Assembly: GCA_038046085.1 (NCBI GenBank)
Contig: JBBSWW010000022.1
Coordinates: 1 to 7,442 of the forward strand
DNA length: 7,442 bases
Direction of reading: 5' to 3'
From: GW2011-AR18 sp038046085
GTDB lineage: Archaea > Nanobdellota > Nanobdellia > SCGC-AAA011-G17 > GW2011-AR18
The translations under genes were made by a program, and so were the position numbers. The notes under the pieces were generated by a model. The model was not told the DNA's origin, searched no databases, and saw only the letters and a program-made list of their open reading frames with translations. Shown here in pieces: positions 1 through 5,001 of this stretch; within the stretch, counting starts at the first letter, position 1; each line of letters starts with the position of its first letter.

Positions 1-15
1 TAATTAAGCACTACA

Positions 16-25
16 TTTTTAAACC
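16..25 (+). promoter_or_regulatory. TATA-box promoter of srp54
   Basis: A T5-A3-CC element lies with its first A 25 bases before the srp54 ATG. That is the spacing at which archaeal transcription would begin at the start codon itself, so the mRNA is predicted to be leaderless. There is no Shine-Dalgarno sequence between this box and the ATG. Seen by eye only; no transcript data. Confidence 0.55.
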
Positions 26-45
26 TTCATCCACATATTTAATTT

Positions 46-1407
46 ATGGTTTTAGACAAGTTAGGCAGCTCATTGAAAGAAACTTTATCAAAGATAGCTA
101 AATCTATGTTTATTGATGAAAAATTAATAGATGAATTAGTTAAGGATATCCAGAGAGCTTTATTATCTTCAGATGTTAATGTCCGTTTAGTCTTAGACTT
201 ATCAAAATCAATTAAAGAACGTGCTTTGAAAGAAAAACCCCCTTCTGGTATTACTCAAAAAGAATATTTAGTAACTATTGTTTACGAAGAATTAGTCAAG
301 TTCATGGGTGGTGAAGGCTCTAAGATTGAAATAAATCATAAACCTTTCAAGATTATGATGGTTGGTCTCCTAGGATCTGGAAAAACAACAAGCGTGGGAA
401 AAATTTCTAAATATTATGCTAAGAAAGGTTACAAAGTTTGTGCTCTTGGTTTAGATGTTTACAGACCAGCAGCTATGGATCAATTAGAGCAAGTTTGTAA
501 ATCTATTAATGTTCCAGTTTTTATTGATAAGAAAGAAAAAAATCCTATTAAAATATATAAGAATTTTGAAAAAGAATTAAACAATTTTGACATTATTATT
601 ATTGATACCGCTGGTAGACATGCTTTAGATAAAGAATTAATTGTTGAAGTTGAACAGATGAATAATACTATTAATCCTGATGAAAAACTTTTAGTTATAT
701 CTGCAGATATTGGTCAAGCAGCTCAGACTCAAGCTAAAGCTTTCCACGATGCTTGTAATATCACAGGTGTTTTAGTTACTAAACTTGATGGTACTGCTAA
801 GGGTGGTGGTGCTATTAGTGCATGTTCAGTTTCTGGAGCTAATATCAAGTTTATTGGTTTGGGAGAAAAAGTTGATGATTTAGAAACTTTCAATCCTAAA
901 GGTTTTGTTTCAAGATTATTAGGTATGGGTGATATTGAATTATTATTAGAAAAGACTAAGGACATCATGTCAGAAAAAGAAGCTAAAGAGATGTCTAAGA
1001 AACTAATAAAAGGTGAATTCAATTTTATTGATCTTTATGAACAGATGGAAGCTATGTCCAAGATGGGTTCTTTATCTAAGATTATGGAATTGATTCCAGG
1101 TATGGGTAATGCTAAGATCCCTAAAGATATGCTTGACGTTCAACAAGAAAAATTAAAGAAATGGAAATTTATTTTACAATCTATGACTAAATCAGAATTG
1201 GAAGATCCAGAAATAATTGATTCTTCACGTATTGAGAGAATAGCTAAAGGTTCTGGTGTTTCTGTTTCTGATGTCCGTGAATTGATTAAGCAATATCGTC
1301 AGTCTAAGAAAATGATGAAGATGATGAAAGGTATGGAGTCAGAACAGGACGTCTCTAAATTGATGAAGAAATTCAAAGGCAAGATGCCTAAAGGTATGGG
1401 TTTTTAG
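46..1407 (+). CDS. srp54: Signal recognition particle GTPase SRP54
   Basis: SRP54 binds 7S RNA and the signal sequences of nascent proteins, and delivers ribosomes to the membrane through its GTP-dependent partner FtsY. The 453-residue length is normal for the archaeal family. In order: a helical N domain (about 1-95); a G domain with P-loop GLLGSGKTT (107-115), DTAGRH (187-192), TKLD (245-248) and GLGE (271-274); and an M domain (about 300-453). The M domain carries the RNA-binding stretch SRIERIAKGSG...VRELIKQYRQ and a methionine-rich tail (KKMMKMMKGM) that supplies the flexible hydrophobic signal-peptide groove. The ATG at 46 gives the expected short N-terminus and sits 25 bases after a TATA element. 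The stop overlaps the tail of the minus-strand gene by 4 bases. Nothing appears truncated. The identification is secure. Confidence 0.98.
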   Translation: MVLDKLGSSLKETLSKIAKSMFIDEKLIDELVKDIQRALLSSDVNVRLVLDLSKSIKERALKEKPPSGITQKEYLVTIVYEELVKFMGGEGSKIEINHKPFKIMMVGLLGSGKTTSVGKISKYYAKKGYKVCALGLDVYRPAAMDQLEQVCKSINVPVFIDKKEKNPIKIYKNFEKELNNFDIIIIDTAGRHALDKELIVEVEQMNNTINPDEKLLVISADIGQAAQTQAKAFHDACNITGVLVTKLDGTAKGGGAISACSVSGANIKFIGLGEKVDDLETFNPKGFVSRLLGMGDIELLLEKTKDIMSEKEAKEMSKKLIKGEFNFIDLYEQMEAMSKMGSLSKIMELIPGMGNAKIPKDMLDVQQEKLKKWKFILQSMTKSELEDPEIIDSSRIERIAKGSGVSVSDVRELIKQYRQSKKMMKMMKGMESEQDVSKLMKKFKGKMPKGMGF

Positions 1408-1724
1408 TGTATTGTAATATCAAATTCTTCTAATATCTCTCTTTCTGTTTTTTGATACCATTTACCGCACAGATCTAGTATCTTCATTTCTACTGAACCT
1501 TTGCTTCCTCTGAATGTTTTATATGGCAATACTCTTGTGTACTCTGTTATATGACCATCACATCCATCTCCTATTATGCACTGATAAATCTCTGCTTTAT
1601 ATTTTCCATTTCTTAATTCTCTTAATAAGAATAACAGCCCTGTTACACTTTCCTCTTTCCTTAATAATGTTGTATGTATATTATCATAACTTGATTGATG
1701 TTCTATATTCAGGTTATTTATCAT
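1404..1724 (-). CDS. Unrecognised 106-residue protein
   Basis: I do not recognise this family. It is an intact minus-strand frame filling the gap between srp54 and bud32. Its TAA overlaps the srp54 stop by 4 bases, and its ATG at 1724 lies 26 bases from a TATA element. The protein is soluble, with mixed charge and no membrane segment. A helix (about 26-38, LLFLLREL) is followed by a region with C49, C55, H58 and C86, which could bind a metal, although the spacing matches no motif I know. Codon use differs from the neighbours: Ile is mostly ATA, Thr mostly ACA and Arg mostly AGA, where flanking genes favour T-ending codons. This suggests a recent arrival or simply a poorly expressed gene. The opposite strand also has an open frame, but its translation is an implausible Leu/Ile/His/Tyr-rich string. 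I consider this gene probable, not certain. Confidence 0.6.
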   Translation of the reverse strand: MINNLNIEHQSSYDNIHTTLLRKEESVTGLLFLLRELRNGKYKAEIYQCIIGDGCDGHITEYTRVLPYKTFRGSKGSVEMKILDLCGKWYQKTEREILEEFDITIH

Positions 1725-1745
1725 ATTTTTGTGATTTTAACAAAT

Positions 1746-1756
1746 CTTATAAATTT
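1746..1756. promoter_or_regulatory. Shared divergent TATA element (bud32 / minus-strand gene)
   Basis: The core TTATAAA at 1747-1753 reads as a TATA box on both strands. Its first A is 26 bases before the bud32 ATG (1775) on the plus strand. On the minus strand the equivalent A is 26 bases before the ATG at 1724. Both transcripts would be leaderless and start about 50 bases apart. I see no second TATA candidate at the right distance for either gene, so one TBP site may serve both. Direction would then depend on flanking BRE sequences, which are AT-rich on both sides and not distinctive. Confidence 0.5.
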
Positions 1757-1774
1757 AATTATAGTTTTATTGCT

Positions 1775-2389
1775 ATGAAAGTATTGATATCTCAGGGTGC
1801 AGAAGCTAAATTATACAAAGATAAAGATGTTGTAATTAAAGAAAGGATTCCTAAACTTTACAGGATTAAAGAATTGGATGAGAAGATCAGGAAGCAGAGG
1901 AACAGGACTGAAGTAAAATTATTGAAACTATCTAATACTATTATAAGTTCTCCTAAAATAATCTCTAATGATACTTTTTCAATCTCTATGGAATTTATTG
2001 ATGGATTAAAAGTTGCTGATTGTTTAGATGACTTAAAAGATTCTGAAAGAAAACATGTTTGTACTGAGATAGGTAAGAACTTGGCTTTACTTCACAATTC
2101 TAATATTATTCATGGTGACTTGACAACTTCTAACATGATATTGAAAGATAATAAAGTTTATTTTATTGATTTTGGTTTAGGTTTTATTAACGATAAAGCA
2201 GAACATAAAGCTGTTGATTTGCATTTATTGAAACAGGCTCTTGAAAGTAAACATTACAAGCATTTTGAATCATGTTTTAAGGATGTTATTGATAGTTATT
2301 CTGAAAATATTAATGATAAAACCTCTATTTTAGACAGATTAGATAAAGTTGAGAAAAGAGGAAGATATAAAAATAAGAAATCTAAATAG
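1775..2389 (+). CDS. bud32: Bud32 (PRPK-type) kinase/ATPase of the KEOPS complex
   Basis: Bud32 is a small atypical kinase that works as an ATPase with Kae1, Cgi121 and Pcc1 to make t6A37 on ANN-decoding tRNAs in the cytoplasm. The 204-residue protein starts with the family signature ISQGAEAKLYKD (5-16). It has the ATP-binding Lys in VVIKERIPKLYR (K22), the helix-C Glu in NRTEVKLL (E46), the catalytic loop HGDLTTSNM (H113, D115, N120), DFG (132-134), and the typical basic end KRGRY. The open frame continues 87 codons upstream, but that extension is antisense to the neighbouring gene and unlike any Bud32. The ATG at 1775 gives the family N-terminus and lies 26 bases after a TATA box. It is not fused to Kae1, unlike in several other archaea. 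It heads an operon with the next two genes. Confidence 0.96.
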   Translation: MKVLISQGAEAKLYKDKDVVIKERIPKLYRIKELDEKIRKQRNRTEVKLLKLSNTIISSPKIISNDTFSISMEFIDGLKVADCLDDLKDSERKHVCTEIGKNLALLHNSNIIHGDLTTSNMILKDNKVYFIDFGLGFINDKAEHKAVDLHLLKQALESKHYKHFESCFKDVIDSYSENINDKTSILDRLDKVEKRGRYKNKKSK

Positions 2390-2394
2390 ATTTT

Positions 2395-2853
2395 ATGGGA
2401 TTTTGGAGTAATCTATTCTTTGGTGAAAATAAAAAGAAGAGGGACTATATTATTAATGCCGATAGAATGATTGTCTGGGCTAAAAATATCAAAGATGAAC
2501 TTCTAAGAAGAAAAGTTTTAGATGTTCTTGCACATATTAAAATTATTAGAGAAGAAAAACCACAATCTAGATTTGGTAATACTCTAATGAATAATATGGG
2601 AAGGATTATTTATGAAGCTAGATATAGGGGTTTATACATTCGAATATGTAAAGATTACGTTCCTACTGTTATTGCTATAGGATCAAGGTTAGACGATATT
2701 ATAAGTTCTCTTAAACCAAAAGATCTTCCTAAAGAATTATACGATTATCTTAAAGTTGCACAAAGAGAAATAAAAGTTGATTATGCAATAATAAAGAAAT
2801 ACAAACTTGATAAAGTTGATATTGATAAGTTAGAAGAGGCTGCAGCAGCTTAA
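2395..2853 (+). CDS. Small helical protein of unknown function, bud32-linked
   Basis: Unrecognised 152-residue protein, second in the bud32 operon; it starts 5 bases after the bud32 stop with no Shine-Dalgarno sequence. The N-terminus, MGFWSNLFFGENKKK, is a short aromatic/hydrophobic stretch followed by a basic patch, of the kind that can lie on a membrane surface; there is no transmembrane segment. The body is rich in Lys, Arg, Glu, Ile and Leu and predicted by eye to be mostly helical (about 17-60, 66-82, 92-103, 112-135), and the protein ends in LEEAAAA. The following gene shares the MGF...GENKK opening and an Ala-ending tail, so the two may be distant paralogues or partners. ESCRT-III-like or other membrane-associated coiled proteins came to mind, but I see no diagnostic motif and assign no function. 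Confidence 0.82.
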   Translation: MGFWSNLFFGENKKKRDYIINADRMIVWAKNIKDELLRRKVLDVLAHIKIIREEKPQSRFGNTLMNNMGRIIYEARYRGLYIRICKDYVPTVIAIGSRLDDIISSLKPKDLPKELYDYLKVAQREIKVDYAIIKKYKLDKVDIDKLEEAAAA

Positions 2854-2855
2854 AG

Positions 2856-3263
2856 ATGGGATTTATAGATAAAGTTAGAGATGTTCTGCCTTTTCTCGGA
2901 GAGAATAAAAAAGAAATTAATAGTAAATTGAATTATATGATTAAAAAAAGAGTTGCAGCAATTGATTTAGAGTTGTCCTCAATTAGGGCTCAAAGGAATA
3001 GGCTTATGGGTGCCCATTCTTTAAGAAATCAATATAGTGTTTTACAGTCTCATGTTCTTCATTATAATGAATATATTTCTCTTATACCAAGAATTAAGTT
3101 ATTGCTCTCTGAAATAATGCAGGTGTTGGAATTGATAAAAGATAATAATACTTCACTGGATATAGATGAGAATACTATAACAAGGTTAAACACAGCGAAA
3201 ATAGAACTTGGTAGAGATATTGATTCTGTTGAAGGTAAGAAAAATATTAAACAAGCTGCTTAA
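2856..3263 (+). CDS. Small helical/coiled protein of unknown function
   Basis: Unrecognised 135-residue protein, third in the bud32 operon; its ATG is 2 bases after the preceding stop, so translational coupling is likely. It opens with MGFIDKVRDVLPFLGENKK, an amphipathic segment followed by lysines, resembling the start of the upstream gene product. The rest looks like long helices with coiled-coil potential: about 20-48 (Lys/Ile/Leu/Glu/Arg heptad-like), 54-72 and 74-95. A short acidic linker (DNNTSLDIDEN) leads to a final helix (about 106-122), and the protein ends in KQAA. There are no cysteines, no catalytic-looking motif and no signal peptide. The helical-bundle form with a membrane-touching N-terminus is only suggestive of a scaffold or membrane-remodelling role. 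No function is assigned. Confidence 0.82.
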   Translation: MGFIDKVRDVLPFLGENKKEINSKLNYMIKKRVAAIDLELSSIRAQRNRLMGAHSLRNQYSVLQSHVLHYNEYISLIPRIKLLLSEIMQVLELIKDNNTSLDIDENTITRLNTAKIELGRDIDSVEGKKNIKQAA

Positions 3264-3289
3264 CTAAAATCGCAAACTTTAAAACTGGT

Positions 3290-3299
3290 TTTATTTTAT
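3290..3299 (+). promoter_or_regulatory. Possible TATA box of tRNA-Gln(UUG)
   Basis: In the 63-base gap between the previous stop and the tRNA, the T-A-rich stretch TTTATTTTAT lies about 30 bases before the mature tRNA 5' end. This is compatible with a start a few bases upstream of the tRNA. Other AT-rich candidates at 3278-3284 and 3309-3316 are too far or too close. It is a weak match compared with the clean box of the second tRNA. Confidence 0.3.
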
Positions 3300-3326
3300 C
3301 ATTATTAGTTAAAAACCTTGTGCTAT

Positions 3327-3429
3327 AGCCCCGTCGAACAATTGTATTTTTTACTTTTGTGCGGAATCTAGTGGCCAAGGATATGGGCCTTTGGAGCCTG
3401 TGACGGCAGTTCGAATCTGCCCGGGGCTA
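3327..3429 (+). tRNA. tRNA-Gln(UUG) with a non-canonical D-arm intron
   Basis: A full cloverleaf folds if a 30-nt insert is removed. The acceptor AGCCCCG (3327-3333) pairs with CGGGGCT (3422-3428), with discriminator A3429. The D stem is GUCU (after splicing) with GGAT (3379-3382). The anticodon stem 3384-3388/3396-3400 holds loop CUUUGGA with anticodon UUG (3391-3393). The variable region is TGAC, and the T stem GGCAG/CTGCC encloses TTCGAAT. The mature length is 73 nt without CCA, which is not encoded. Acceptor stem, variable region and loop context match the second tRNA-Gln in this window. It decodes CAA (and CAG by wobble). In archaea such a tRNA is normally charged with Glu and amidated by GatDE. 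A T-run follows at once. Confidence 0.9.
3337..3366 (+). other. tRNA intron, 30 nt, at position 10/11 (D arm)
   Basis: The cloverleaf is interrupted between the acceptor stem and the D stem by 30 nt. The boundaries chosen follow a bulge-helix-bulge reading. The central helix is CCGU (3331-3334) with GCGG (3361-3364), including one U-G pair. The 5' bulge CGA is cut after CG, and the 3' bulge AAU is cut after AA. An inner helix ACAA (3338-3341) pairs with UUGU (3357-3360). No good outer helix forms, so this is a relaxed BHB. The join restores U8-C9-G10 and a D stem like that of the sister tRNA. Shifting both cuts by 1-2 bases also leaves a 73-nt tRNA but loses G10. Removal would be by the archaeal tRNA-splicing endonuclease. 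Confidence 0.75.
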
Positions 3430-3440
3430 TTTTTTTCATT
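3422..3440 (+). repeat. Direct repeat copy 1: tRNA-Gln 3' end plus T-run
   Basis: CGGGGCTATTTT, followed after three extra Ts by CATT, recurs at 4994-5009 at the end of the second tRNA-Gln. The shared part covers the 3' acceptor strand, the discriminator and the start of the T-run. Homology between two isoacceptor genes explains the first 8 bases; the conserved flank beyond the gene (T-run then CATT) is less expected. The two copies bracket the homing endonuclease and two orphan genes. Confidence 0.6.
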
Positions 3441-3445
3441 TTTTC
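3430..3445 (+). terminator. T-rich terminator after tRNA-Gln(UUG)
   Basis: Seven Ts start immediately after the discriminator base, followed by CA and eight more Ts (3439-3446). Runs of T on the coding strand are the usual archaeal intrinsic termination signal and are common just after tRNA genes. There is no additional hairpin beyond the tRNA itself. Confidence 0.6.
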
Positions 3446-3463
3446 GGATAATTCATAGAAGGG

Positions 3464-3473
3464 TTCTTAAATT
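3464..3473 (+). promoter_or_regulatory. Probable TATA box of the homing endonuclease gene
   Basis: An AT-rich element (TTCTTAAATT) has its first A 24 bases before the GTG start, the same geometry as the other genes here, so a leaderless message starting near the GTG is plausible. A second A/T tract (3471-3479) sits too close to act as the main box. Confidence 0.4.
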
Positions 3474-3492
3474 TTAAAATCTACTTAATATC

Positions 3493-4125
3493 GTGCCTAT
3501 TAAAAATATTAAAATTCCAAAAAAAGATGTATTTTTAGCAGAATTTGTTGGTATAATGTTGGGTGATGGAAATATTTATTGTTCTAAGGAAAAAGGCGTA
3601 TATCAAATTAAAGTGACTAATAATTCGGAGACAGATAAAGAATATTTGTTGAATTATGTAAGACCTCTTGCTAAAAAATTATTTGGAGTTGATGGCACTA
3701 TCAGTTTTGATAAAAATCGTAAAGGTATAAACTTGAGGATTGCAGGCATAGAACTATTTAAATTTTTATTATCAATAGGATTGGTTGAAGGTGATAAGAT
3801 AATTAATGAAGTAACAATACCTAAGTGGGTAAAGGAAAACAATGTATTATTAATAGCATGTTTAAGGGGATTATTTGATACTGATGGTACTATATTTCAG
3901 GCAAATAAAATTAGATATCCTAAAAGATTGAATATTGGTTTTAAGAATAATAATAAAAAACTATTATTTGAGGTAAGAGATTCTTTAATATCATTAGGTT
4001 TCCATCCTACAAATACAAAAAGAAATGCTATATTCCTTTGTAGGAGTAATGAAATAAAACTATTCATGAAAAATATAGGGTTTAGTAATATTAAACATAG
4101 TAGTAAATACTATAATAATCTTTAA
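3493..4125 (+). CDS. LAGLIDADG homing endonuclease, free-standing
   Basis: A 210-residue, two-motif (monomeric) LAGLIDADG protein. Motif 1 is LAEFVGIMLGDGN (15-27, catalytic D25). Motif 2 is LIACLRGLFDTDGT (120-133, catalytic D131). Both acidic residues and the helix-packing glycines are present, so the enzyme looks active. Each motif is followed by a stretch able to form the alpha-beta-beta saddle that grips a long DNA target. Such enzymes cut an intron-less or intein-less allele so that the element is copied in. No intein splice blocks flank this one and it is not inside an rRNA or tRNA intron; it starts 63 bases after an intron-containing tRNA-Gln. The start is GTG, since the first internal ATG lies within motif 1. 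Codons ATA and GTA appear more often than in the core genes nearby, which suggests transfer. Confidence 0.93.
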   Translation: MPIKNIKIPKKDVFLAEFVGIMLGDGNIYCSKEKGVYQIKVTNNSETDKEYLLNYVRPLAKKLFGVDGTISFDKNRKGINLRIAGIELFKFLLSIGLVEGDKIINEVTIPKWVKENNVLLIACLRGLFDTDGTIFQANKIRYPKRLNIGFKNNNKKLLFEVRDSLISLGFHPTNTKRNAIFLCRSNEIKLFMKNIGFSNIKHSSKYYNNL

Positions 4126-4129
4126 AAAT
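4120..4129 (+). promoter_or_regulatory. TATA box overlapping the endonuclease stop codon
   Basis: CTTTAAAAAT contains the TAA stop (4123-4125) of the endonuclease gene. Its first A is 27 bases before the next ATG (4151), so the downstream pair of genes probably has its own leaderless promoter even though the gap is only 25 bases. Confidence 0.5.
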
Positions 4130-4150
4130 CTTCTATTATAAACAAAGTTC

Positions 4151-4624
4151 ATGAGCTTCAAGAATAAATTATTTACTTACGGTGGAATTGCTTTATTTTT
4201 CTTTCATATATCTAAATGTCTTACACCTAAAACTGTTCCATTTAATTATAAAGTTAAGTCTATAGCAGAATATGTTACACTTAATGGTGTTATGCATGGA
4301 GATCCAAGGATTACTATCTCTGAAGGTTCTTTAGAAGTTGCTATAGTGCCTAATGGTTGTAAGATGAATAGTGTGACTTTTGGTAAATCAGCGCATGAAC
4401 TTATTATTCGTGATAGTGGAACTTCATATATTGATTGTGGTGTAGATGGTTTTTCTGACAATCCTTTCTATAGTGATATCTTTTATGATGGCAAGACTCA
4501 TTATGTCTCTAGTAAAAATGATAAGAATAGTTTTATGACAGCTTTGGAAGCACAGCATAAAGCATCAAATCTTGTTGATAAGGTAATAGAAACCTTTAAT
4601 ATTCCAATATCATATAAAAAATAA
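4151..4624 (+). CDS. Membrane-anchored or secreted protein of unknown function
   Basis: Unrecognised 157-residue protein. The N-terminus has lysines at 4 and 6, then a hydrophobic segment (about 7-21, LFTYGGIALFFFHIS), reading as a signal anchor with the rest outside the cell; the cleavage site is unclear and C23 does not sit in a proper lipobox. The exported part (about 25-157) is rich in Gly, Ser, Asp, Asn, Thr and Val, apparently mostly beta strand (ITISEGSLEVAIVPNG; HELIIRDSGTSYID). C70 and C96 could form a disulfide. A C-terminal helix covers about 128-148 (MTALEAQHKASNLVDKVIE). It has its own TATA box and is followed directly by another anchored protein with a similar N-terminal design. 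It sits in the island between two tRNA-Gln genes beside a homing endonuclease. No function is assigned. Confidence 0.8.
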   Translation: MSFKNKLFTYGGIALFFFHISKCLTPKTVPFNYKVKSIAEYVTLNGVMHGDPRITISEGSLEVAIVPNGCKMNSVTFGKSAHELIIRDSGTSYIDCGVDGFSDNPFYSDIFYDGKTHYVSSKNDKNSFMTALEAQHKASNLVDKVIETFNIPISYKK

Positions 4625-4876
4625 ATGGGTCTTTTCAGGAAATATTGGTTTTTTGGTGGTTGTCTTGCTCTTGGTATGGGAATTGCTGCTTATGATGAAT
4701 TAAAGAAACCTGAAAATGTTGTTGTTAAAGAAGATTCTTTAGATAATTCATTATATGAACGTTTCAAATCAAGAATAGATAAGAATAAATTAGAAGCATT
4801 AGCTTCAGAAAATCATACTACATTAGATACTTCTCTTGATAATTCTGTACTTTCTGATAATTATGCTAGTAAATAA
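4625..4876 (+). CDS. Small single-pass membrane protein of unknown function
   Basis: Unrecognised 83-residue protein whose ATG directly follows the TAA of the previous gene (no spacer, no Shine-Dalgarno), so the two are almost certainly co-translated. The basic start (R5, K6) precedes one hydrophobic segment, about 7-23 (YWFFGGCLALGMGIAAY). FGGC at 10-13 resembles a lipobox, but the -3 residue is Phe, so lipidation is doubtful. The remaining 60 residues are acidic to neutral, soluble, probably helical at about 38-60 (DNSLYERFKSRIDKNKLEAL) and then Ser/Thr/Asn/Asp-rich and likely disordered (DTSLDNSVLSDN). As in its upstream partner, a Gly-Gly pair falls at residues 11-12 in the hydrophobic segment, suggesting a shared anchor design or physical partnership. 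Confidence 0.78.
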   Translation: MGLFRKYWFFGGCLALGMGIAAYDELKKPENVVVKEDSLDNSLYERFKSRIDKNKLEALASENHTTLDTSLDNSVLSDNYASK

Positions 4877-4877
4877 A

Positions 4878-4887
4878 CTTATAAATA
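4878..4887 (+). promoter_or_regulatory. TATA box of tRNA-Gln(CUG)
   Basis: A clean CTTATAAATA lies directly after the previous stop codon. Its first A is 31 bases before the mature tRNA 5' end, predicting a primary transcript with a leader of about five bases that RNase P would remove. The core TTATAAATA also occurs in the promoter of uS15. Confidence 0.65.
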
Positions 4888-4911
4888 TCTTCTTGATGTC
4901 TTATTATATTC

Positions 4912-5001
4912 AGCCCCGTAGTGTAGCGGCCAAGCATAGGGGACTCTGGTAATTAAATTTGGAGTTATCCCTTGACCCAAGTTCAAATCTTGGCGGGGCT
5001 A
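4912..5001 (+). tRNA. tRNA-Gln(CUG) with a canonical 37/38 intron
   Basis: Acceptor AGCCCCG (4912-4918) pairs with CGGGGCT (4994-5000), with discriminator A5001. U8-A9 precede a D stem GTGT/GCAT. The anticodon stem GGGGA (4939-4943) pairs with TCCCT (4968-4972), and after splicing the loop is CUCUGGA with anticodon CUG (4946-4948). The variable region is TGAC. The T stem CCAAG/CTTGG encloses TTCAAAT. The mature length is 73 nt, with no encoded CCA. The CUCUGGA loop and A1-U72 pair match archaeal tRNA-Gln as I know it. It reads CAG, complementing the UUG isoacceptor 1.5 kb upstream, with the same acceptor stem and variable region. It lies just upstream of the ribosomal-protein block. Confidence 0.95.
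4950..4966 (+). other. tRNA intron, 17 nt, at 37/38 (canonical BHB)
   Basis: The pre-tRNA forms a textbook bulge-helix-bulge. The outer helix is the anticodon stem (A4943-U4968 and below). The central 4-bp helix pairs CUCU (4944-4947) with GGAG (4961-4964), including one U-G. The bulges are GGU (cut after GG) and UUA (cut after UU). Two A-U pairs close the small inner loop. Excision of 17 nt joins G37 to A38. The anticodon lies in and next to the central helix, so splicing is needed before decoding. Confidence 0.88.

Noticed and set aside
729..1022. Minus-strand open frame inside srp54
   Set aside because: It lies within the conserved G domain and has no promoter, neighbour or recognisable protein; it is a shadow of the real gene. 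The same applies to minus frames at 3654-3842, 4246-4461, 5570-5821, 6221-6424, 6599-6808 and 6869-7066.
1514..1774. An 87-codon upstream extension of the bud32 frame rich in Leu, Ile, His and Tyr
   Set aside because: It is antisense to the minus-strand gene, unlike any Bud32 N-terminus, and the ATG at 1775 gives the family start 26 bases after a TATA box.
2395..3263. Annotation of the two helical proteins as ESCRT-III/CdvB homologues
   Set aside because: Only overall form (N-terminal amphipathic segment, helices) is suggestive; no MIM motif or recognisable family core is visible, so no family was assigned.
3278..3289. Short palindrome in the gap before tRNA-Gln(UUG)
   Set aside because: The arms are only five bases of A/T-rich sequence and are expected by chance at this composition.
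3327..3429. Possible split or permuted tRNA
   Set aside because: Both halves lie in normal order on one strand separated by only 30 nt with a workable BHB, so an ordinary cis intron is simpler.
3493..4125. Endonuclease as part of an intein
   Set aside because: No splice blocks (N-terminal Cys/Ser, terminal His-Asn) and no host protein halves on either side; the frame is stand-alone with its own start and stop.
4625..4876. Lipoprotein call based on FGGC at residues 10-13
   Set aside because: The -3 position is Phe, where Leu, Val or Ile is expected, and the Cys lies in the middle of the hydrophobic segment, not at its end.
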